Below the pieces are notes generated by a model. The model was not told the DNA's origin and searched no databases. It saw nothing but the letters and a program-made list of their open reading frames with translations. A program made the translations under genes and the position numbers. A stretch of 64,000 bases of DNA from Lineus longissimus (lineage: Eukaryota; Nemertea; Pilidiophora; Heteronemertea; Lineidae): NCBI RefSeq assembly GCF_910592395.1, contig NC_088314.1, forward strand, positions 5,146,001 to 5,210,000. The letters are read 5' to 3'. Shown in pieces: positions 51,904 through 59,752 of this stretch. The first letter of the stretch is position 1; the number at the start of each line of letters is the position of its first letter.

Positions 51904-52130
51904 GATCCCATTACCCTCCATTCATTTGCATCGCATATTCCCCAGTCCAGCACTGGTCAGTATCAACGTGGACTTTCTTATGTTGGTCCAACGTTAATTA
52001 ACATCACCATGCTAGCCAAGGATAAAGCTTACGCCAGCTGCTGCTCTCATCACCCCTACGCTGGAACGGAACCATCCTCTTGCAATCAGGGCCTGCAGAA
52101 CGACTTCTCCTTACGCATGTCTCCGAGGGA
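51904..52130 (+). CDS. Candidate plus-strand internal exon, unknown gene
   Basis: A 75-codon open stretch bounded by a good acceptor (TAATTTTTGCAG) and a perfect donor (GGGA|GTAAGT), phase 0 in and 2 out. Encodes KDKAYASCCSHHPYAGTEPS, then SCNQGLQNDFSLRMSPR. Both minus frames are broken by stops. No neighbouring plus-strand exon was found and no family is recognised, so it may be a chance ORF. Confidence 0.28.
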
Positions 52131-52244
52131 GTAAGTATGTATGGAGTGAAATGGAACGGAATATGCACATACGATGAACAATGTATACATGACTTGTGTA
52201 TATGTTCATTTACATGCTAAGATTCGACGGCTGTGATGAGTAAT

Positions 52245-52640
52245 TTAGGTGTTCAAAACCTGCGTCATGATCAACCGAACTAACGGGTTGACCATAGGTA
52301 CTACCATTTTAGCAACTGGGCATTCACCTCCCTGGTACGGAGAGACACCGGTTTGTTTCACCGTGATTTGAACAACAAGGTTCCTGCTCATCGAAACAAG
52401 TATGATAAATGTCTTCCGTGTAAAAATTATTGATCTCTTGTATTCGTCAGAGACTAATGATCTGTTGTTATAAAACTGGATTTCCTGATCAATATCTTTT
52501 AAGAATATAATGTACATCGACATTTTGACTACATTATAATTGTATCGAATCGATTGAATTTTAACTGTTCGTATTGACTGATTATTTAGCCGATCAACAT
52601 CTTTGTACCTTTGTATATAATTAAATTTGATGGAGTTCAA
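52245..52640 (-). CDS. Possible exon or ORF, unknown
   Basis: 131-codon open frame between the SET-PLAT and PAN-like genes, with beta-like segments (TFIILVSMSRNLVVQITVKQ). Style resembles the unknown part of the PAN-like gene. Splice sites giving a compatible phase with the PAN exon were not found. Confidence 0.2.
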   Translation of the reverse strand: MNSIKFNYIQRYKDVDRLNNQSIRTVKIQSIRYNYNVVKMSMYIIFLKDIDQEIQFYNNRSLVSDEYKRSIIFTRKTFIILVSMSRNLVVQITVKQTGVSPYQGGECPVAKMVVPMVNPLVRLIMTQVLNT

Positions 52641-52883
52641 TATTCTGGTTTTTAAATTAAAAAAACAACAACCAGGTTTTGCTGTGCTGCGGATAACCTC
52701 CTAATCTTTCGGAAGAAAACAACACGTACAACATGTATCGCGTGTAACGTTTTGAAGAGAAAATTGTTCCTATCCCCTTCAATCATTAGAGTGAACAAAG
52801 AAGTCAAATTTATCAATTTTTGCTGAACATGTAATAGCCTGATCAGGCCTAATAAAGAAAACGCGAACACAAATGCTTTCTTT

Positions 52884-52889
52884 TTTATT
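52884..52889 (-). promoter_or_regulatory. Candidate poly(A) signal AATAAA, SET-PLAT gene
   Basis: AATAAA on the minus strand about 120 bp after the stop codon, supporting the gene ending here. Confidence 0.5.
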
Positions 52890-53007
52890 GAACATAGGAT
52901 ATGCCATTGTAAAATCAATTTATTACCAAAAAAAAGAGAACCAGTTTGAAGAAAAGCTTGATAGGTACCCCTCAAAATGGGTAAGACATATACTTTAGCA
53001 ACAAACG

Positions 53008-53124
53008 TTACACCAGGAGTCCAGTCTTCAAAAAATATATGTGCAGATCTTGTGCGTCTAAATATCGTGGTCCGGTGCCGCGGCTAGAATCAAGCCAACA
53101 GTCGCAGTGGAAGACCAACGGCCG
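53008..53124 (-). CDS. SET-PLAT terminal exon 8
   Basis: Acceptor CATTACCCAG, 38 codons and TAA at 53008-53010. Encodes FHCDCWLDSSRGTG, the PLAT C-terminal F.C..WLD motif, then a short tail. Confidence 0.72.
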   Translation of the reverse strand, partial: RPLVFHCDCWLDSSRGTGPRYLDAQDLHIYFLKTGLLV

Positions 53125-53225
53125 CTGGGTAATGTTTCCCATCATTGTTAGCTATAAAAAAAGAACAAGGTCGTAAATGTTATAAAAACGAAAATGGTGG
53201 ATAAGATTGCGGCGCCCATATAGAC

Positions 53226-53256
<31 letters not shown>

Positions 53257-56244
53257 CACCCAAAACGTGTTTTTGACCGAGATTTTGGCCTGTCATCTCC
53301 CGCCATGACCAAAGAGCTAGCTGTGCCCCTGATATTATACATACCTTCACGAGAAACCAGCTTCCATTCTCGCCAGCGTTGTCATGGCCAACTCTAGAAA
53401 AAAATTAATTTTTTGTTATTCAACTTTCTGTCGTGACCAGACTGATGGACCTGTCCTACTGTATCTTCAAAAACGACTCGAGCTTAGTGCAAATCCGCCA
53501 TTGATGACTGACACTGGCGACTTATTGTGACCTCGGTAATAAAAAGTGATACTTGTGAAGAATTTTCAAAGCCAAAAAAGTTTTGGGACTGATGATGTTG
53601 CTCATTTTGAGCAGTAAAAAAAAACAACTCAAAAAAATATTTCGGACTCAGAAACTTTTTGATCTTTCAGAGTCACTTCATATTCAGAAAAATTTTCAAA
53701 GTCAAAAAATATTCGGGACTGATGATGTTGCTTCATTTTGAGCATGAAAAATAGGTACCTACCTTATTCGATATATTTCACCAACATTTTTGTAAACTTT
53801 AACTTTATAAGTGTCGATATATCCGCTCTCAAAATGCGTGCCATCGTCGTCTCTAAGGTTGTAACTGACCGAGTCATATTCGCCCTCCGCTGTGACGTAG
53901 ATTGTTGCATCAGTCCCAGCTTCGAATAAGTGGCCCGTTTCTACCGTTACTTCATATTCTGATGATACCACGAAGTTCGTTGAAGGAAGAACATGAAATG
54001 AAATGTAAGTTCTTATATAACTCTTTATGCTGATTGATGTCATGTCATGTTATAGTCTAAGCATAGAATGATTAGGTATAAAAATACTGCCATATCAATT
54101 CATTTGTTAAAGGCTTATATATTCAATACAAAATGCTAGTTATGTTTAACTTTAACACATACCATTATCGTATAAAATCGATGCATTTTCTGGAGGATCT
54201 GCCATCGGTTCGATTCTTTCAGTTCCTAATATATCTGCATACCCGTGTCCATAATATACAAGCAACTCTTCCCCTGGAAGCGAAAAAATAATTCTCGTCT
54301 TGAAAAACTAAGTCCTGGATATAACAAGAGTCTGCTATAGGAAATGGTGCTGCCGTGCCCAGTGTTCTGAAATTGGGCTTAAGTACATGTACATTGTACA
54401 CATTTAATGCAAGAAATAAGTAGGAATGAGATCCGTAAAAAGTAATCTTGGGGATCTGTCCATTTCAATTTGGTATCTGCGCATGCTCTATACGTGGGTA
54501 CATTTACACACCCTTGATATTCTCGTAAACCTTTCTCTTCAGTGAGAAATACCCACATGTTTTTTTAACTTGTGGGTATATACAAGTCATTGATAGCATG
54601 TCAATAGATTTCCCCTTCAATTCAATAACCATGCATGTTCTTATGCATGTGTGTATGGTAGCTTTGATAGTGTTGTTGATACATTTCAACTTCAATTTGG
54701 CGTTCTGCATCTTCTTACATGTACATGTCTGTGTTGAGCTTGATAGTGTTGTTCAGTACATTTCCCCTTCCATTCGATAACCATGCATGTTCTTATGCAT
54801 GTTCCTGTGTATAATAGCTTTGATAGTGTTGTTGATACATTTCCACTTCAATTTGGCGTCCTGCATTTTCTTACATGTACATGTATCTGTGTTGAGCTTG
54901 ATAGTGTTGTTCAATACATTTCTCCTTCAATTTGCTATCCTGCATGTCCTTACCTGGGTATACAGCTTTGATGGTGTCGTAATAAACTACCTCTCCAACT
55001 TGATTTCCCTTCATGTTCTTTTCCTCCTCTTCTCTGGCGCAGTTAATCCATCGTACCCAGTTGGATGTGGCAGGATTGTAGGCATCAACATAATGGATAG
55101 TACCATTGTCATTATGAATCTGAATAAAACAATCGATCGGATAAAAGACCGTAACATTAACGTTATTCCTTTATAGTTGACCTGCCAGGAATTTTAACAT
55201 CCACACATATGATGAAGTTGGCTAGAAAGAAAGTACTATTGAGTATACAAATGTAAGGGTCGAGAAGAATCTATACCACAGAGCTGCGTGTACATTCAGA
55301 GATTCAGTTTTTCCACTCCTTCCTCAGTCTTTACAAATGAAATATCGAGAGGCGGAGTATATTGAAAACCTCTGGCTATATACCAGAATGCGTGTAAGGC
55401 AAGCGAAAAGGAGTTATGCACAATAGTTTTTGACATGCATGGTATATTGATAAATACAACTTACCACCCATGCATATGGAAGATGTTCATCCTCTTTATC
55501 GCTCCTGTCCCAGTTTATCTCGCCACCGTATGGCCCGATTCTCACTCCATCAGGGATGAATTTCTCTGAGAAGACACCTAAGCCAGCTCCTGGTATGTTT
55601 GACTTCCGTACGACAAACCCTTCGGGTATTGTCAGCCATGCATGCTTTTTTGTACCAATATCTTCGAATGGAACCTAAAAGTACATAAAGTACCTACATT
55701 TGTCGTGGTTTTTCCAATGTTTGACAGCTAGCAGGCCAGGATTTGCCGGCGTCTATTTCCGGAAAAGATATATATGTTAAAACATAAGCCATTACCTCCC
55801 TGTCTTTGATTACAATCATGGACCCATGATCTGTGATGGAGTCTTCAATATGGTCGCTCCCGCAGTCTTCACCAACTAAAACAGAAAAAATGCAAAATGA
55901 GAAAAGAGAAATAGATCAAACTGCGGTACCAAACTAAACCAAAGATCAGGCGCTGCCAGGAAATCCTTCGCCTGTGGGAAAATGGTGTGAAGCACTGGGG
56001 CGCGGCACTGGCATTGTTGTTGTTGAGGTAACGCTCCTTGCCGTAAAGTAAATCAAAATTATAAAACTGACCTGAAGAGGTTTTCCGACACAGTGGAGTT
56101 GTTTGCGATCATATTCACTGTACCTTTTTGCTTGTCCGGAGCCTGGTTAAGGTGTCCAGAAGCTCCTTCTTGAAAGTTCGAGGCTTGAATAATCTGTCCA
56201 ACAACCCCAAGCAGAAGGGAAGACAAGATCACTCGAAATACCAT
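53008..56244 (-). CDS. Predicted secreted protein: signal peptide + PRDM9-like SET domain + PLAT domain
   Basis: Eight exons: 56124-56244, 55796-55875, 55465-55674, 54954-55119, 54163-54273, 53763-53958, 53345-53393, 53008-53124; about 349 residues. Exons 2-8 agree in phase at every junction. Residues 1-20 form a signal peptide (VILSSLLLGVVGQIIQA). Residues about 42-205 are a PRDM7/9-type SET domain: IPGAGLGVFSEKF, GPYGGEI, HYVDA, WVRWINCAREEEEKN, VVYYDTIKAVYPGEELLVYY. By comparison with human PRDM9, the catalytic tyrosines and the NC motif are kept; the preceding zinc motif is degenerate. Residues about 217-349 are a PLAT/LH2 domain: YEVTVETG, AGTDATIYV, RVGHDNAGENGSWFL, CDCWLDSS. PRDM proteins are normally nuclear, so the architecture is unexpected. 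The exon 1 to 2 join is the weakest point. Confidence 0.8.
53230..53256. repeat. C-run followed by A-run
   Basis: About 17 C followed by about 9 A in a SET-PLAT intron. Simple homopolymers, prone to length error. Confidence 0.8.
53345..53393 (-). CDS. SET-PLAT exon 7 (PLAT)
   Basis: 49 bp exon: acceptor TTTTTCTAG, donor GAAG|GTATGT. Encodes VGHDNAGENGSWFLVK, the central PLAT motif with the conserved Trp. Confidence 0.82.
53561..53744. repeat. 130 bp-period direct duplication in SET-PLAT intron 6
   Basis: AATTTTCAAAGYCAAAAAA and GGGACTGATGATGTTGCT, then CATTTTGAGCA occur at 53561-53613 and 53691-53744. The second copy ends about 19 bp before the exon 6 donor. Confidence 0.85.
53763..53958 (-). 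CDS. SET-PLAT exon 6 (PLAT first half)
   Basis: Acceptor TATCATCAG, donor AAG|GTAGGT, phase 1 in, 2 out. Encodes EYEVTVETGHLFEAGTDATI through GEIYRIR, the first five PLAT strands. Confidence 0.82.
54163..54273 (-). CDS. SET-PLAT exon 5 (C-terminal SET)
   Basis: Acceptor TTTCGCTTCCAG, donor AATG|GTATGT. Split Gly, then EELLVYYGHGYADILGTERI, the SET C-terminus with the YYG tyrosine. Confidence 0.85.
54560..54950. repeat. Tandem copies of the SET-PLAT exon 4 end with its donor site
   Basis: About five units of about 90 bp (paired as a roughly 180 bp dimer) built on AGCTTTGATAGTGTTGTT, then ACATTTCCNCTTCAATT and CTGCATNTTCTTACATG. The unit continues into the real exon 4 end, AGCTTTGATGGTGTCGTAAT, then CTACCTCTCCAACTTGATTT. 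The CATGTCCTTAC part is the complement of the GTAAGG donor. The array lies in the intron immediately downstream of exon 4. Confidence 0.75.
54954..55119 (-). CDS. SET-PLAT exon 4 (SET core)
   Basis: Acceptor TTTTATTCAG, donor CCAG|GTAAGG, 55 codons plus one base. Encodes the SAM-binding WINCAREEEEKN and VVYYDTIKAVYP. Its 3' end is copied several times in the next intron. Confidence 0.88.
55465..55674 (-). CDS. SET-PLAT exon 3 (N-terminal SET)
   Basis: Acceptor CTTTTAG, donor GGTG|GTAAGT, exactly 70 codons. Encodes IPEGFVVRKSNIPGAGLGVF and IGPYGGEI, hallmarks of PRDM SET domains. Confidence 0.88.
55796..55875 (-). CDS. SET-PLAT exon 2 (pre-SET)
   Basis: Acceptor TGTTTTAG, donor GGGAG|GTAATG. 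26 codons: GEDCGSDHIEDSITDHGSMI then VIKDRE, aligning with the CEDC...C..HG zinc knuckle and FVKD of PRDM9. Only one Cys and the His remain. Confidence 0.72.
56124..56244 (-). CDS. SET-PLAT exon 1 (signal peptide)
   Basis: ATG at 56244. Cleavage is likely after QIIQA. To match exon 2 the donor must be phase 1: AAAAAG|GTACAG after 56124 fits. A better-looking donor (TTCAG|GTCAGT, about 56080) gives phase 2 and runs into a stop in exon 2, unless a small exon is missed. Confidence 0.5.
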
Positions 56245-56249
56245 CCTGG

Positions 56250-59200
56250 AGACTTCTCCTCAAAAATGTATGCAGTTCTGTTATCTTAAACTAACAACAA
56301 CACAGCAAGCTCTGCTGAACCTCCTAGCTCGGACGAAACTCGGACCAGCATACCATTTCCATGCAGTCCATACACATACACATTTCGGATTTTAGTGCTA
56401 GTGCTACATTTAAGCCCTTATTTTTTAGAAAGTAGGCCGACAGATATAGCGGTTGCTTTAGAGCGATAAGTTCAGGATTAGACTAAGCTGTACTGTAAAT
56501 GTATTAACTTCCTGTTGGTATAGTAATCTGCAACAAAATCACGCCAACATTTTGTCGCTAATTCTGATGGAACGTGCCAAATCAGGTCTCACGTGCCGGC
56601 CTTGATCTATTGCAGGCCCTGATCGGATTTTCAGAAAAGCGGATGAAACTGGCGACTTTAGAATAAAATGAAAATTATAATTTGTTGACGAAATCAAGCC
56701 GGTTAAGGCGCGTCTGTTACATGTAAATGGGCACTTTTGTACAAGTGCCGCTTATCAGTGAGACTGGAAGTAAATGTAACTGTTAAAACTTTATTTTACA
56801 CCATACGCAACAATCTTGTATTTACATCCATGGATCATCCTTCTGCACATGCGCAGAAGCCGCCTAGAACAATAACACTATGTACAAACAGATTTACATC
56901 AGTTAAAATGTATGACACCAACAAAATGAGAATCCATTCAGACACTTGGATGCTTATAGATGGCATCATCACCATTGTCATCATCTTCTTTGTAGTCATA
57001 ATCGCCAATGATGAGGAGTACTCTGGCCAAGTACATTGCCTTCCCTGTGTTGCGGTATTCACGTCCTAGAATCCAGAGGTATGTGCTACAGCCCAGCTGA
57101 TAACACATGTATATCCCACGATTACCATGCCTGTGCAAAAATCTTGTCATTAGATGCCACATTTACCAAGCCAGAATATCTGGCTTCCGTTTCGATATGT
57201 TGGAGTAAATTGTTTCAAGGACTGTGCGATGGCACTATTCCCCGGTGTTATCGTGCATACGACAATATGGCAAACACAATGTATACTTCTATGATGGTTA
57301 ACGACTTGTATGTACTTATACTTAGATACGAATAACAGTGAGACGAATTTTGGACAACCCAATAGTTTGATGGCGAAACATGTATTTATGATACGGTGCT
57401 ATCCTACCAAACTTTACCCAGGCCATTGAGCATTCTTATTTACATCTTTAATGATCGTTCACTGTTTGTGACCGCTATCTATGATACAAAATGTGACGAG
57501 CATGTATATTAACAAACTGAAAAAATATCTCCACGGTTTTGGGCTCCGTCTTCATATTGTGACCAAGTCAACATGGTATGCGGGGTCGATGGCGAACACT
57601 ACTGAAATTTCGCACACTATTAGTGGTGACCCCTAACACTAAGTTGATAAATATGGATCCCTGCCGCCGTAAAGGAAGGCAACTGTTTTATACTTATGCG
57701 CATATTATCCTTAACAAGTGCAGGATTGTGATCCAAACCAACAGGATTATGATCAGAAACAACATGAAAAGTCCATTTACTGATGCCATCCTCTTCTAGG
57801 AGTATTCGCTCATATATACAAAAAATAGAGATATTATGACTGTGCATTTTCAAGTGATTTGTCTTGAAAAATACTGGCAGTAACTATAACATCAACGGTA
57901 CTAAAGCTGAACTTACTGGCATGTTGACGAATATTAAGCTTTCGACACAATTTACAATAATATTCAAAATAGTATGTTCAATATAAATAGCCGTATTTCG
58001 CGAAAACATAAATTGTGAAAGACAAATTCGTGAAGCTAGCATACGCTCATTACATGATATTGTTCATACATCTGCCTCGGCGTACGGTTTTGATCACGGT
58101 GATAATCACACAGTTCCATAACATACATAAATATTCCAATGTACACAACATGACACATCCTTTTAGTTTCATTTAGGTACTGGTAAGCATATATCAAATC
58201 CTTTACACACATTTTATTCATAAAAATTAAACCTGGGTTTATTTACAACCTCGTCAGGGTGAAGAAATATATAAACTGACTAGAATGACTAGACAGAATG
58301 ATTAGGCCTATAAATGTTCATCTGTACACGGAGTCGTCCTGTTTTGAACTTCGTAGCGGACGCTTTAACTCACACTAATGTCCTGGCTGAACATATCATC
58401 CAATGGGTCAAGTCAGTTTTGCTCACGGGAGGCACGCATGCGCGATTTCAAGACGCAATCCCATAATAAGACCACGAAAACGGAGTTCCACCAACCACCC
58501 CACATGGACATATTGAAAACGCGCATGGGTGACACTGACAAAGCTCATCAGATTATATGCAAAAGCTTTGAATTTTTTCTGAGCTAAAGTGTACATCACA
58601 AAGTCCAGAAGTGATACACTAACTGTTGTTAGAAAGCATGTTTTCTAACAATCGGACCCTGGACGACGACATTCTTTCAAAGTATCACCCTCATAAAAAA
58701 CGAAATCAAAAATTTTTTTGATTTCAATATCGCTCGAAGATCGCCTGAAAGCACACGATCAATGAAGGATGCCAGTGCAAAAAAGTAGCCAAGTCCATTA
58801 TTTCCAATGAGAGTAGGCAAAAACCCAGACGAGACAAATGGAAAAGCAGTCAATTTCATTCTTCATCTTAGCGTAACGGTCATACGCCAGACCTTCATGC
58901 ATTCATATCAACTATAACCCAAAATCGCCATTCAGTGGTACGGGAATCCATACACACTTGATAAAGCCATCTACTCTTAGTTAGATGATGACTTTAGAAA
59001 CCAGGGCAACTTTACGATACGATCTTCTTTTCGGTATACATGTACACTTATTCTTGGAGATACATTGTAAAATGTGCGTTCACATGTACTTCGAAACAAT
59101 GAAGATTTCCAACTCGTCGTCTGGTCCAGAGTTGTCCTTTTTGCTTCAGAGTAGGCCAATAATAAAACGTTTCAACAAGTCCATGTACATGTATACGGAA

Positions 59201-59470
59201 AACTAGCACGATATTTTTAACAATACATATAGTTTTTCTGTTTTAATCGAATTATTGCCTTTTGTAATGCGCGGAGTGATCTACGGCCACATCAGTGTTT
59301 GACTTTTGACGCCGTACACTTTTAGTAATGTGCGTTCATCCCGAAAGTTTGGTAACGGTATTGTCGACATATTCCAAATAGAAAAACTTCCAAAACTTTC
59401 CCAGCATCCCCGCTAAAAAGTATAACATTAGTATAAATAAGCGAGCTATATACACGATAATAGCAAACAA
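56250..59470. other. Intergenic stretch between the SET-PLAT and mGluR genes
   Basis: No supported exon. The minus-strand frame near 56940-57080 has a short segment (NTGKAMYLARVLLIIGDYDY) faintly like a PARP catalytic strand, but the frame is otherwise unconvincing. The SET-PLAT promoter should lie just right of 56244; I see no clear TATA box. Confidence 0.5.
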
Positions 59471-59474
59471 ATTA

Positions 59475-59480
59475 TTTATT
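59475..59480 (-). promoter_or_regulatory. Poly(A) signal AATAAA, mGluR gene
   Basis: AATAAA on the minus strand about 80 bp after the stop of terminal exon B. No equally clear signal follows exon A. Confidence 0.55.
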
Positions 59481-59558
59481 CAGTCAATTTGTTTAGCATC
59501 ATAGTCTCAATCTTCTGGCGCGTGTCATCACTTAATCCATTGTGTTTTTCCCCTGGCT

Positions 59559-59752
59559 TCATAACGTCGATTCCCTAATTTCAGCATCTGGATCTGAAAA
59601 CTCAGCGCCCGAACTCGTGTCCGTGAATTTATCAGTATTTTTCAGGAAGGCACTCTCCTCGGGGTTCCTTGTGTTTGACCCCGAATCGACATCACTCGTC
59701 GCTGTATCTGCACCTTGTGGTTGGGATGTGGACATTACGAGGACCGTACCAC
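59559..59752 (-). CDS. mGluR alternative terminal exon B
   Basis: Acceptor GGTTCCATTCCAG before 59752 in the same phase as exon A; split Ser plus 63 residues rich in S, T, D and E, ending EIRESTL. Followed 80 bp later by AATAAA. It lacks the tyrosine repeats of exon A. Confidence 0.6.

Noticed and set aside
54787-55176. 129-codon plus-strand ORF
   Set aside because: Antisense to SET-PLAT exon 4 and its derived repeats; open only because of the repeat structure.
56938-57162. Minus-strand ORF with NTGKAMYLARVLLIIGDYDY, faintly like a PARP catalytic strand
   Set aside because: Only one short stretch is similar, the rest is low-complexity acidic, and no matching exon lies nearby.
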